Source: an uncultured Bacteroidales bacterium
GTDB taxonomy: Bacteria > Bacteroidota > Bacteroidia > Bacteroidales > CAIWKO01
NCBI GenBank assembly: GCA_903913285.1
Contig: CAIWKO010000065.1
Coordinates: forward strand, 1 to 50,906
Direction of reading: 5' to 3'
Length of the DNA: 50,906 nt
Shown here: positions 26,948 through 35,484 of the stretch, one piece after another
How positions within the stretch are numbered: the stretch's first letter is position 1
Layout of the letters: each line of letters opens with the position of its first letter
The notes under the pieces: generated by a model
What the model was told of the DNA's origin: nothing
The model's input: only the letters and a program-made list of their open reading frames with translations
The model's database searches: none
Position numbers and translations under genes: made by a program

Positions 26948-27691
26948 TTGAAAAAAATCCTTTTCAGCATCGGCCAATATGTTGATCTGACCATCAAAGT
27001 GTTCAGGAAGCCGGAAAAAGGTCCGGTATTCCGTAAACAAATTGCAAATGAGATCAATAATCTGGGGATAGATTCGCTGGGGATAGTAGCTATTATTTCG
27101 GTCTTTATGGGAGCTGTTGTTGCCATCCAAACTGCACATAATATTACCAGTGCATGGGTTCCTGTTACTACGGTGGGTTTTACCACACGCGAATCGATCC
27201 TTTTAGAATTCTCGCCAACTATTATATGTTTGATACTTGCAGGGAAAGTGGGTTCTCGAATTGCTTCAGAAATAGGAACAATGCGCGTTACTGAACAAAT
27301 TGATGCCCTCGAGATTATGGGAGTGAATTCGGCTAATTATTTGATACTCCCTAAAATAGTTGCAGCGGTTATCATTTTTCCTTTACTGGTTATCATCAGC
27401 ATGTTTCTTGGAATCTTCGGGGGCTGGCTGGCGGCAGTTTGGATGCATGTTGTAACTACCACGAATTATTATGCCGGGATTACCATGGATTTTATTCCGT
27501 ATGAAATATTTTATTCGATGGTAAAAACGGTTGTTTTTTCGTTTCTCATAACTTCTATTTCGGGCTATTATGGCTATTATACAAACGGCGGAGCCCTTGA
27601 AGTGGGGCGGGCGAGCACAAAAGCAGTTGTTATGAGCAGTATTTTGGTCATCGTTTTTAATTTGATCATCACACAATTGATGTTAGGATGA
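26948..27691 (+). CDS. mlaE: MlaE-family ABC permease
   Basis: A 247-residue polytopic protein of the MlaE family: FMGAVVAIQTAHNI, SPTIICLILAGKVGSRIASEIGTMRVTEQIDALEIMGVNS (the family's central signature) and about five to six membrane spans. It is the inner-membrane permease of a phospholipid transport system keeping outer-membrane lipid asymmetry. The TTG at 26948 is preferred over the TTG at 26918 because the family usually begins near KKILFSIGQYVDL and a TAAATTCG -7-like box lies at 26923-26930. It overlaps the ATPase gene by 4 bases (ATGA). Confidence 0.88.
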   Translation: MKKILFSIGQYVDLTIKVFRKPEKGPVFRKQIANEINNLGIDSLGIVAIISVFMGAVVAIQTAHNITSAWVPVTTVGFTTRESILLEFSPTIICLILAGKVGSRIASEIGTMRVTEQIDALEIMGVNSANYLILPKIVAAVIIFPLLVIISMFLGIFGGWLAAVWMHVVTTTNYYAGITMDFIPYEIFYSMVKTVVFSFLITSISGYYGYYTNGGALEVGRASTKAVVMSSILVIVFNLIITQLMLG

Positions 27692-28440
27692 TAGAAACAA
27701 GGCATATATCAAAAAGTTTTGGCGACCACCTGATCATTCATGATATCAGCATTATTTTTGAACGCGGAAAAACGAATCTTATAATTGGTCCGAGCGGCTC
27801 AGGTAAAACGGTGTTGATGAAATGCATTGTAGGGCTTTTGGAGGTTGACGAAGGCCAAATTTTATATGATGATCGGACTTTCACAGATATGGATTTTTAT
27901 GAAAAAAAATCCATCCGTCAGGAGATAGGTATGATGTTTCAGGGTGGTGCATTGTTCGATTCGATGACAGTGGAAGAGAATGTTATGTTCCCATTAACGA
28001 TGTTCACCACGCAGTCCATGGAAGAAAAACGCGAACGGGTGAATTTTTGCTTAAATCGCGTGAATCTGGAGAATGTGAACAAACTTTATCCTGCCGAACT
28101 CAGCGGTGGTATGAAAAAGCGTGTAGCCATCGCTCGTGCCATTTCGATGAACCCACACTACCTTTTTTGCGACGAACCCAATTCAGGCCTCGACCCCAAG
28201 ACCTCCATTGTGATTGATAATCTCATCAGCGAGATCACAAAAGAATATGGTATCACTACCATCATCAACACCCACGATATGAACTCGGTGATTGAAATTG
28301 GCGATCATATTGCCTTCATCTATAAAGGAAAACTCTGGTGGGTTGGCAACAACAGCAAAATACTGGATACGGATAACGAAGAACTGAATAATTTTGTTTA
28401 CGCCACGGAACTGACACGTCGCCTTAAAAAGCAAAAATGA
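27688..28440 (+). CDS. mlaF: MlaF-family ABC ATPase
   Basis: A 250-residue ABC ATPase. Walker A GPSGSGKT, Q-loop MMFQGGALFDSMTVEENV, signature LSGGMKKRVAIARA, Walker B YLFCDEPNSGLDP and switch histidine THD are all intact. The GGALFDS stretch after the Q-loop is typical of MlaF rather than other ABC proteins. It overlaps mlaE by 4 bases and the next gene by 4. No MlaD-type substrate-binding gene follows, so that subunit must be encoded elsewhere. Confidence 0.92.
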   Translation: MIETRHISKSFGDHLIIHDISIIFERGKTNLIIGPSGSGKTVLMKCIVGLLEVDEGQILYDDRTFTDMDFYEKKSIRQEIGMMFQGGALFDSMTVEENVMFPLTMFTTQSMEEKRERVNFCLNRVNLENVNKLYPAELSGGMKKRVAIARAISMNPHYLFCDEPNSGLDPKTSIVIDNLISEITKEYGITTIINTHDMNSVIEIGDHIAFIYKGKLWWVGNNSKILDTDNEELNNFVYATELTRRLKKQK

Positions 28441-28991
28441 ACACCCTCGATATTATCATCCTGATCCCGGTTATTCTTTTTGTTTTCAGGGGTTTTCGCA
28501 AAGGTTTGATCATCGAACTTGCCACACTGGCAGCTTTGTTCCTCGGTATATTTCTTGGTATTTATTTTTCGGATTTTGTAGCCGAATTGCTTGTTAAGTA
28601 TCTTGGATTGAACGCTAATTATACTTCGGCTGTAGCTTTTTTGGTGATATTCGTGGCTGTGATCATCTTGGTTCGTATGCTTGCAAAAGCTATCGAAAAG
28701 TTGATTAAAATGGTGGCTCTGGGTTTTTTCAACCGCATTTTGGGAGCCCTTTTAGGATTGCTGAAAGCCTTGTTGTTGATGAGTTTGATCTTTTATCTCA
28801 TTGTACGCTTCGATCCGATGGAAAAACTGTTGACAAAAAATACCAAAGAAAAATCTCTGCTTTTTAAACCCGTGAGTGCCATTGCTCCGCTAACCATACC
28901 ACAAATAAGCAAAGGATATTCAGCGGTGAAGGAAATGGATACAATAATGGTGAAAAAACCTGATGCCTCAAACAATAATCCTAAAAAATAA
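28437..28991 (+). CDS. CvpA family membrane protein
   Basis: A 184-residue protein with four hydrophobic spans and the CvpA opening (DIIILIPVILFVFRGFRKGLIIELATLAALFLGIFLG). The C-terminal 50 residues are hydrophilic. CvpA is linked to colicin V secretion and, more broadly, to envelope integrity. Its 4-base overlap with mlaF makes it part of the lipid-transport operon here, which suggests an envelope role (inference). Confidence 0.82.
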   Translation: MNTLDIIILIPVILFVFRGFRKGLIIELATLAALFLGIFLGIYFSDFVAELLVKYLGLNANYTSAVAFLVIFVAVIILVRMLAKAIEKLIKMVALGFFNRILGALLGLLKALLLMSLIFYLIVRFDPMEKLLTKNTKEKSLLFKPVSAIAPLTIPQISKGYSAVKEMDTIMVKKPDASNNNPKK

Positions 28992-29021
28992 GCATTTTGC
29001 ACAATGCGAAATATGTTTTTT

Positions 29022-29055
29022 TTTGTACCCCTCTAAATAAGTTTTTTTATTTTTG
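29022..29055 (+). promoter_or_regulatory. Candidate promoter for lipoprotein 29085
   Basis: TTTG at 29022-29025 and TATTTTTG at 29048-29055 with 22 bases between, slightly longer than ideal. It lies 30 bases before the ATG. Confidence 0.45.
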
Positions 29056-29084
29056 CGCTGGATTAATCATTTAAAAAAAATAGT

Positions 29085-29603
29085 ATGAAGAAAGTTTTAT
29101 TTCTATTGTCTGTAAGTGTTATACTTGCTGCATGCACCCATTCAGAACAAAAATTAATAAAAACAGAAGAGATTCCCACTGAATTCAAGTTTTCGGATCT
29201 GAATTATTATGTTAATATGCAGACCGTTACCAAAGATGAAAAAATAAGCCCGAAGTATATTAGCAAAATTGATTCTATCAATCCCTACGGGTTCGGTTTT
29301 CATTGCACTGCAAACAAATTACATGGTGGCAAAATGAGCGGTGTTAACGTAAAAACACGCTACTATTTTCCCGTTGAAGGAGATGTTTCTATCATTTGCA
29401 CAGTTTCTAAAAAAGACAGTGTCCTGTTTTGGGAAGCATACAGACTCAACGTTAAAAATGGCCTGAAAAAATGGAGCGACGCTGAAAACACTTTCAATTT
29501 TAAGAAAACCTATTCGGGCGACGAAATGTTGATGGTTTATTTGTGGGCACCCAAAGGCAACAAAGCCTACATGGAAGAACTGATGGTGACGCCCAAGGAA
29601 TAA
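29085..29603 (+). CDS. Putative lipoprotein, unknown function
   Basis: A 172-residue protein with signal peptide MKKVLFLLSVSVILAAC and lipobox LAAC (Cys17). The mature part is mixed alpha/beta with alternating hydrophobic strands (YYFPVEGDVSIICTVSKKDSVLFWEAYRLNV) resembling a beta-sandwich, but no family is recognised. It has its own promoter-like box and a strong terminator, so it is monocistronic. Likely outer-membrane or periplasmic. Confidence 0.75.
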   Translation: MKKVLFLLSVSVILAACTHSEQKLIKTEEIPTEFKFSDLNYYVNMQTVTKDEKISPKYISKIDSINPYGFGFHCTANKLHGGKMSGVNVKTRYYFPVEGDVSIICTVSKKDSVLFWEAYRLNVKNGLKKWSDAENTFNFKKTYSGDEMLMVYLWAPKGNKAYMEELMVTPKE

Positions 29604-29621
29604 ATTAATATTTTCTTTATT

Positions 29622-29651
29622 AAAGCCTTGTCAACCGACGAGGCTTTTTTT
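29622..29651 (+). terminator. Rho-independent terminator
   Basis: An 11-bp stem AAAGCCTTGTC with GACGAGGCTTT (one T-G pair), AACC loop, followed by a T run. It lies 18 bases after the lipoprotein stop. Confidence 0.8.
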
Positions 29652-29728
29652 ATTTTTTATTTCATTAAAATATGTATTTTTATCTGCACAAATAAAGCTA
29701 AAGTTGTCAATAAATTAATTCCGCTATT

Positions 29729-30835
29729 TTGGAAAAAAATAATCTCAAACTCGAATATTCCAGCCAACTCGACGGATTGAGGTTTTTTGCAATTTTTATG
29801 GTGATGATAGGGCACTGGTTGCAATTGAAATTCACGAATCCTATATTTTCGAAAGCCCCGTTCACACATGGAGTTACCTTGTTTTTTGTTTTAAGCGGTT
29901 TTTTGATAACGCGCATTTTGCTGGTGTATAAAAAAGAATATGAAGAAAGTAGGGGCCCCCGGATGCAGTTGATCAAGAATTTTTATATCCGAAGAGTTCT
30001 TCGCATTTTTCCAATTTATTATCTTACGATTATCCTGCTCTACTCAATAGATTATAAGAATTCTCATGAAATTGCACCCTGGCTGTTCACCTATACTTCA
30101 AATATTTATCAATCTATTCATAAAGTTTTTATCGACGATTTCAATCATTTCTGGTCGCTGGCAGTTGAAGAACAGTTTTATTTGGTTTGGCCCTGGATCA
30201 TAGTTTTTATCAAGCCCAAACATGTGTTTAAGGTGATTGTTTTTTCAATTATTGTTTCCATTTTGTCAAAAGCATGGATTTATGTTTATACGGATAATTG
30301 GATGGCAAATCAATATCTGATGTTTAGTTGTTTTTATGCTTTAGCGCTCGGAGCCCTGATTGCCTATGTTTCTATTTATAAAATAACACTTGCAGAAAAC
30401 CTTAAAAAACCAATATGGGTTTGGAGTGCTATATTGATGTATCTGGCTATTTATTATCTGTTAGTTATCCGTAATAATACACCATTGTTTGTCGAAGTTT
30501 TTGATGGATTGTTTTTTGCCATAACGGCTGCATTTATTATATTGCGAGCTTCGCAAAATGGGTTTCGTTTTATTCCGAAATATATTCTTGAAAATAAATT
30601 TATAGTTTATTCGGGACGGATTTCCTATGGCATTTACGTTTATCATTTGTTTATGCCTCAACTGTTTATTTTTCTGAATCGCTACGTTCAAATAACTTCT
30701 ACAAGCAAATACACCTGGTTTATACTATATTTTCTGCTCACGTTTCTTGTTGCCCATATTTCGTGGAAAATTATCGAAAAGCCTATCAACAAATTGAATA
30801 AATATTTCCCTTATTCAATGCACAAAAAAACTTAA
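29729..30835 (+). CDS. Acyltransferase-3 (OafA-like) membrane protein
   Basis: A 368-residue polytopic protein of the acyltransferase-3 family. LDGLRFFAIFMVMIGHWLQL carries the near-invariant histidine, FYIRRVLRIFPIYYL the R-x10-arginine region, and FWSLAVEEQFYLVWPW the second signature. These enzymes O-acetylate exported polysaccharides or lipids using cytosolic acetyl-CoA. The start is TTG at 29729; no ATG fits. It probably decorates surface glycan. It is flanked by a terminator on one side and an intergenic repeat region on the other. Confidence 0.88.
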   Translation: MEKNNLKLEYSSQLDGLRFFAIFMVMIGHWLQLKFTNPIFSKAPFTHGVTLFFVLSGFLITRILLVYKKEYEESRGPRMQLIKNFYIRRVLRIFPIYYLTIILLYSIDYKNSHEIAPWLFTYTSNIYQSIHKVFIDDFNHFWSLAVEEQFYLVWPWIIVFIKPKHVFKVIVFSIIVSILSKAWIYVYTDNWMANQYLMFSCFYALALGALIAYVSIYKITLAENLKKPIWVWSAILMYLAIYYLLVIRNNTPLFVEVFDGLFFAITAAFIILRASQNGFRFIPKYILENKFIVYSGRISYGIYVYHLFMPQLFIFLNRYVQITSTSKYTWFILYFLLTFLVAHISWKIIEKPINKLNKYFPYSMHKKT

Positions 30836-31101
30836 TAACTAAATTTCACGGTTTTTTGGCTCTAAATAAATTACCTTCAAATTTTGGCCCGTATTATTAC
30901 GCGTTACAACTAATTTTTCTAAAAAATATGTACCGATTTTTCAATTAAAATAATTTTTCCTGAGAATATCAATATCGGCACCACTCCTTCAAATAAAGAA
31001 TTGCTTATCACCTGTTTCTATTAAAATTAATTGGTTGAAATCAATTTAAAATAAATTCCGAAAAACAAAACCCTTGCTATTATTGCATAAAACCCATTCT
31101 G

Positions 31102-31306
31102 TTTCGGGAAAATGGGTTTTTGCTCATCTAAAACGTATTTTCTTTCGGGAAAATGGGTTTTTGTTCGTCTAAAACGTGTTTTCTTTCGCGAAAATGGGTT
31201 TTATACCGTCTAAAATGCATTTTCTTCTGAGACAATGGACATTATGTCAAAAATAACACGTTTTCTTTCGCGAAAACAGACATTATGTCATATTTCTTTT
31301 ATTTCG
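31102..31306. repeat. Second 41-bp minisatellite, five units
   Basis: Units anchored at TTTCGSGAAAATGGGTTTT or variants begin at 31102, 31143, 31184, 31225 and 31266, exactly 41 bases apart; the last two are degraded (TTCTGAGACAATGGACATT, TTTCGCGAAAACAGACATT). The sequence differs from the array at 24443, but the period is identical and both contain TTTTCkTTC. It lies in a 794-base gap (30836-31629). A 14-base direct repeat, AAACCCTTGCTATT, flanks it at 31068 and 31439. No gene is seen in the remainder. Confidence 0.88.
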
Positions 31307-31597
31307 CTTTTCCGGTAAGGGTTTTCACTTATTTTTCGAAATTTTTGATTAAAAACAATTCATAAAAAAGCTTTTCTTGAATGTTAAAATCACACATAAC
31401 GTATTTGAAAACATTTAAATTAAACAACAAATAGGCATAAACCCTTGCTATTGTTTCGTTTCTTACTTTGTTCTTTTTTGTAATAAAAAAACTCAAAAAT
31501 AATAAAACTACCAAGTGTTTATTAGATTTGTAAAGACATCTGAAAATAATGAAGTAGATTGTTGAGTTATTATCAAGCGGGTTGTTCGAATAATTTG

Positions 31598-31605
31598 TAA
31601 TTTTG
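31598..31605 (+). promoter_or_regulatory. Candidate -7 element for lipoprotein 31630
   Basis: TAATTTTG matches TAnnTTTG and lies 24 bases before the ATG. No convincing -33 box is seen. Confidence 0.45.
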
Positions 31606-31629
31606 AACTGTAAATAAATAATCCCCAAA

Positions 31630-32076
31630 ATGAAGTCAAAAACACGACTGTATTTTATTTTTGCCCTTATGTTGCTTGCACTGATAGCAAATTCCTGCCG
31701 CAAAGACATATCGCTCCCCGACCCCAGCCTCGAATCTCTGTTTGGAACCTGGAACTGGGTGCAAACATCGGGCGGAAATGCCTCGCAGATCACCACGCCT
31801 GCCAACCAAGGCTATACCCAATCCATAGAGTTCGATAAAGACGGCATTTTCCGTTCATTCGTCAACGGCAAAAAATCCTCGAAACTAAAATTCTCGCTAT
31901 CCACAGGAACATCTATTTATAAAACCGGCACAGCCTATTTGCTCACATTCACTCACATCGGCTCCACCCAAAACCTCAGTCAAACTCCCGAATCCGTTTG
32001 GTTCAGCACATCAGACTCCCTGTTTTTGAAAGAAGAAACCTCCGACGGATATCAATACGTTTATACCCGAAATTAG
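31630..32076 (+). CDS. Putative lipoprotein, lipocalin-like
   Basis: A 148-residue protein with a signal peptide and lipobox ANSC (cysteine about 23). The start LFGTWNWVQTSGG followed by alternating strands and QYVYTRN at the end is the pattern of small Bacteroidota lipocalin-like lipoproteins. Function unknown. Codon use is richer in C than the polysaccharide locus, like the genes further downstream. Confidence 0.72.
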   Translation: MKSKTRLYFIFALMLLALIANSCRKDISLPDPSLESLFGTWNWVQTSGGNASQITTPANQGYTQSIEFDKDGIFRSFVNGKKSSKLKFSLSTGTSIYKTGTAYLLTFTHIGSTQNLSQTPESVWFSTSDSLFLKEETSDGYQYVYTRN

Positions 32077-32146
32077 AGATTTTACAAACTCCATTAGGGA
32101 GTTAATTTCACCCGAACGCATTTAATAAAGGTCTGTACAAAATAAT

Positions 32147-32917
32147 TTAGTTACGCTCCAACACGCACACATTCAGGTTGTCGATAAGTACTTCCGTGTT
32201 GTTTGTGTTCCACAGATATACTTTAAAAACCGAATTTTTATCCGAAATTACAGGTAAAAAATATTCAAACCTGACAGTGTTCCATTTACCCGATTCGAGT
32301 TGGTCAAAATTTATTACATACCGGTGATAATCCAGTACTTTTAACTCATCATTTACAGACGAAACAATATCAATACGACTATGCGTATTGCTCTTATCAG
32401 GAAAAACATCCACACTCACCTCTATCTTCTTTTTCTCATGAAAATTCAATTTCCCAAGATTTGTTTCCATGCCCGGCGAAAATTCCATATCTTTTGTCAC
32501 CCGTAAACATCCGCCATGGAGCGAATCCGAACTGCGTGTTTTGCTATCCGTAAAATTATTGCTGAATATTGCTGTTTTCTGATAATAATTCTCATTTAAA
32601 TTTTTTAATATCATCTCATTATCAAAATTTTCATCACGACTTGTTTTTCGGAAAACATATACCTCATAAGTAATATCTCCGAGAGTTTTAAAAGTTTCTT
32701 CGGGATAAAAAACCGCCAACAGTTTCAGTGTTTTATCCTGCATCAGCGTGTTGAGTTTAGTGTGTCCTTCGTTATATCCGAAATGCGAGTCCCACACCAC
32801 AATATCATTTGGATGAATATCGTTTGTAAAATTTTCGGGTGGAGGAAATACCACCGAAGCTTTATTCGTATCGTAGGGATTTATGCCGGCTTTAAAAAAA
32901 CATACTGGTTCAAACAA
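32147..32917 (-). pseudogene. C-terminal part of frameshifted membrane protein
   Basis: About 250 codons in the -1 frame relative to the gene at 32881-34065. The ATG at 32917 is probably not a true start: coding similarity begins at the frameshift (KAGINPYDTNKAS), continuing the upstream protein without a gap. The segment is soluble, with a Rossmann-like stretch (IHPNDIVVWDSHFGYNEGHT) and a beta-rich C-terminal domain ending VLIDNLNVCVLERN, plausibly periplasmic. Together with the upstream part this is a protein of about 640 residues. It may be a broken gene, an assembly error in the T7 run, or a product of frameshifting. Confidence 0.7.
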
Positions 32918-34065
32918 AATATCTTTTGACTATCCAGCTTATTTTTAGTGATCCAGCTTGCCACATTATCCAGAACATTTTCTTCTGGCCCTTCAACCAG
33001 GGGAACTTTAAAAATGAAAAAGGGCTGATACAATATCATACAACATAGTAAAACCATGAAAATGATAGATGGAATGCGAAATCGTTGGTACAGATATTTT
33101 CCGGCCAGGTTCAAACCTTTCACTCCTATCACAGCGCTCAGAGGGAGAATGCCTGCCATAACGCGTGTAAGCCCCACCGAACTGTAAATGCCTTTCCACC
33201 AAACGAACGAATGTCCGCAAAAATAGATCAGTGGCGGCAACAGGATGATGATGACCAGGTAAAAGGCTTCCCGAAAACCCTTTTTTTTCAACAATGGCAA
33301 ACAAAACGCAACGATACCGATCAATATTAGGATCGAAAAAACAGCACCAAAGATCTCCTGATAGGCAGCCGCAAAATACCACAAACTGCCTTTGCCATAA
33401 ATATCCTGCGCCCCGGTGTATGGATTTTTGGTGAAGAACCAAAAGAAATCGTGGTAATAAAACAAACCGATGATGCTGTAGAAAATAAAACCTGTGAACA
33501 GGAATATAACAGGCATCCATTTTCTTTTATACAACAACGCACAGGCAAACAACGGAATGAAAACAGTACCTTCGGTTCGGGCAAACGGAATAAACGAAAT
33601 GATGATGGCTGCCAGCAAATATTTTTCTTTCAGAAACAAATAAACGGTCAGCACCAACACAAGGCCGAATAAATTCTCTGTCAATCCCGAATAAGCCATC
33701 ACAAAATAAATGGGGGCAAAACAAACCAAAAGTATGCTCAGCCAAGCAAAGCTCAGTTTTAATTGTTGGCAGATGAGATATGCCAGCCTCGCGCTTGCCA
33801 GACTTATTATTATATTAAAGAATTGTAGTCCGATCAACCCAAAATGAGAGAACGGAGCAGACAAAGCAATGAATAAAGGCTTTCCCCAATGATTTAAAAA
33901 CAGGCTGGGATAACTGAAAGCGTAATGCGAAATAAAATAATGCACATACACATCACCATAGCCATAAATGCTTTCAGAAATTAGGGCCAGAACCGAAAAA
34001 CAAATAAACAGCAACCCCAGCAGCAGCCAAACCCAAATTTTTTCCGAAATTCCTTTGATTAACAT
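32881..34065 (-). CDS. GT-C-like polytopic membrane protein, N-terminal part
   Basis: A 394-residue frame with about ten hydrophobic spans. The first periplasmic loop has YGYGDVYVHYFISHYAF, with an acidic residue where GT-C glycosyltransferases act, and SGLTENLFGLVL and ARTEGTVFIP appear later; these suggest a mannosyltransferase-like (GT39/GT83-type) protein. The frame ends abruptly nine residues past a T TTT TTA sequence and the protein continues in the -1 frame (32147). The stop lies well inside the soluble domain's expected start, so this product alone is probably incomplete. It follows pgk on the minus strand with a 9-base gap. Confidence 0.7.
   Translation of the reverse strand: MLIKGISEKIWVWLLLGLLFICFSVLALISESIYGYGDVYVHYFISHYAFSYPSLFLNHWGKPLFIALSAPFSHFGLIGLQFFNIIISLASARLAYLICQQLKLSFAWLSILLVCFAPIYFVMAYSGLTENLFGLVLVLTVYLFLKEKYLLAAIIISFIPFARTEGTVFIPLFACALLYKRKWMPVIFLFTGFIFYSIIGLFYYHDFFWFFTKNPYTGAQDIYGKGSLWYFAAAYQEIFGAVFSILILIGIVAFCLPLLKKKGFREAFYLVIIILLPPLIYFCGHSFVWWKGIYSSVGLTRVMAGILPLSAVIGVKGLNLAGKYLYQRFRIPSIIFMVLLCCMILYQPFFIFKVPLVEGPEENVLDNVASWITKNKLDSQKIFCLNQYVFLKPA
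32893..32899 (-). other. Slippery heptamer T TTT TTA at the frame junction
   Basis: On the minus strand the zero frame reads GTT TTT TTA AAG; a -1 slip gives TTT TTT AAA GCC, exactly the frame of the downstream part. This is the same X XXY YYZ heptamer used in HIV-1 gag-pol. A stem of 8 pairs with one bulge (TTCGGTGG with CCACCCGAA) lies about 34 bases downstream, farther than classic stimulators. A simple indel in the T7 run explains it equally well. Confidence 0.6.
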
Positions 34066-34074
34066 CGGGAATTC

Positions 34075-35289
34075 CTAATCCTTCATAATAGCCGCCACTC
34101 CCGGTAGTTCGCGGCCTTCAATATACTCGAGCATTGCGCCGCCGCCTGTCGAAACATAACTGATCTGGTCGGCCAGATTATACATATTGATAGCCGCCAC
34201 CGAATCGCCTCCGCCAACCAGCGAATATGACCCGCTGATGGTAGCACTGGCAACCGCTATAGCAATAGCTTTCGTACCTTGTTTAAAATTGGGTAATTCG
34301 AATACGCCCATTGGCCCGTTCCATAATATCGTTTCCGATTTATTGATGATTTCTGCAAATCTGCGGCAGGTCTTTTTGCCGATATCCAAACCCATCCAAT
34401 CGCCCGAAATGGCATCTGCCTGACTTTCCTTAAAGTTGGCTTCATCCGAAAAGCCGTCGGCAATAATAGCATCGGTGGGTATGTATAAATTCACGCCTTT
34501 CAGCATCATTTCCTGAACCATATCTTTCACATCATCAATGCGGTCGTTTTCAACCAGTGAACCACCCACGTCGCCCCCGAATGCTTTAATGAACGTGAAT
34601 GCCATACCCCCTCCGATAATAAGATTATCAACCTTACTGATCAAATTTTTGATAATAGGCATTTTGGTCGAAACTTTTGCTCCTCCAATGATAGCGGTGA
34701 ATGGTGGTTTAGCATCATGAAGTATGCGGTTCAAATTTTTAAGTTCGCTGGCCAAAAGCAGGCCGAAATATTTATTTCCCGGGAAAAACTCTGCTATAGT
34801 AGCTGTTGAGGCATGTTTACGATGAGCCGTTGCAAAGGCATCGTTGATATATATATCGCCAAGCGAAGCAAGCTGTTTGGCAAATTTCTTGTCGCCTTTT
34901 TCCTCTTCGGGATAGAACCTGAGGTTTTCAAGCAACACCACATCGCCCGTTTTCAGGGCACCACACACTTCAAATGTTTTTGGACCGAACAGATCACGTG
35001 TAAAAATAATATTGCGGTTCAACAACTTCGACAGTCGCGGAACAATAGGCGTCAGCGAATAATCCTGTTCGTAACCGCCTTTCGGACGTCCCAAATGCGA
35101 CATCAATATCACTGTGCCACCGTTGTTCAGCACTTTTTGTATCGTGGGGATGCATTCTCTGATACGTGTGTCGTCGGTTATTTGTCGGTTGTGATCGAGC
35201 GGAACGTTGAAATCAACACGGATCAATACTTTCTTGTTTTTAAAATCAACATTGTCGATGGTTCTAAAGTCTTCGTGAGGTTTATGCAT
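34075..35289 (-). CDS. pgk: Phosphoglycerate kinase
   Basis: A 404-residue PGK with RVDFNVPLD, SHLGRPKGG, LLENLRFYPEEEKGD, GGAKVSTKMPII, IIGGGMAFTF and GGGDSVAAIN, all hallmarks of the substrate and ADP sites. It transfers phosphate from 1,3-bisphosphoglycerate to ADP in glycolysis. The ATG at 35289 is chosen; the open frame extends to 35343 but adds 18 residues not found in the family. It is divergent from the LacI-type regulator and precedes the frameshifted membrane gene in the same direction. Confidence 0.95.
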   Translation of the reverse strand: MHKPHEDFRTIDNVDFKNKKVLIRVDFNVPLDHNRQITDDTRIRECIPTIQKVLNNGGTVILMSHLGRPKGGYEQDYSLTPIVPRLSKLLNRNIIFTRDLFGPKTFEVCGALKTGDVVLLENLRFYPEEEKGDKKFAKQLASLGDIYINDAFATAHRKHASTATIAEFFPGNKYFGLLLASELKNLNRILHDAKPPFTAIIGGAKVSTKMPIIKNLISKVDNLIIGGGMAFTFIKAFGGDVGGSLVENDRIDDVKDMVQEMMLKGVNLYIPTDAIIADGFSDEANFKESQADAISGDWMGLDIGKKTCRRFAEIINKSETILWNGPMGVFELPNFKQGTKAIAIAVASATISGSYSLVGGGDSVAAINMYNLADQISYVSTGGGAMLEYIEGRELPGVAAIMKD

Positions 35290-35442
35290 AATTTCGCGAT
35301 TAAATTTTTCAGTAAAATTATAAAACTGTAATCGATAACGCAAATTAATTTTCTACAATTTGTAAAATTGTCCCTGATACCGCCTGCCGAAAATGATATT
35401 TTAAGATCTCAAAATGAAAAAAATTATTTTTCAAAAAAAATA

Positions 35443-35470
35443 CTAAATCGGTTTAGTTTTTTTATATTTG
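35443..35470 (+). promoter_or_regulatory. LacI-type operator overlapping a Bacteroidota promoter
   Basis: CTAAATCGGTTTAG at 35443-35456 is a 14-bp inverted repeat with one mismatched pair and a central CG, the form of LacI/GalR-family operators. TATATTTG at 35463-35470 is a -7 box, putting the start about 8 bases before the regulator ATG. A repressor on this site would block the promoter, so autoregulation of the whole operon is expected. Confidence 0.6.
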
Positions 35471-35484
35471 AAAAAAATTACATC

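Noticed and set aside
32881-32917. ATG at 32917 as true start of the C-terminal part
   Set aside because: The first residues come from the other frame of the upstream gene and the protein continues the upstream sequence exactly at the T7 run.
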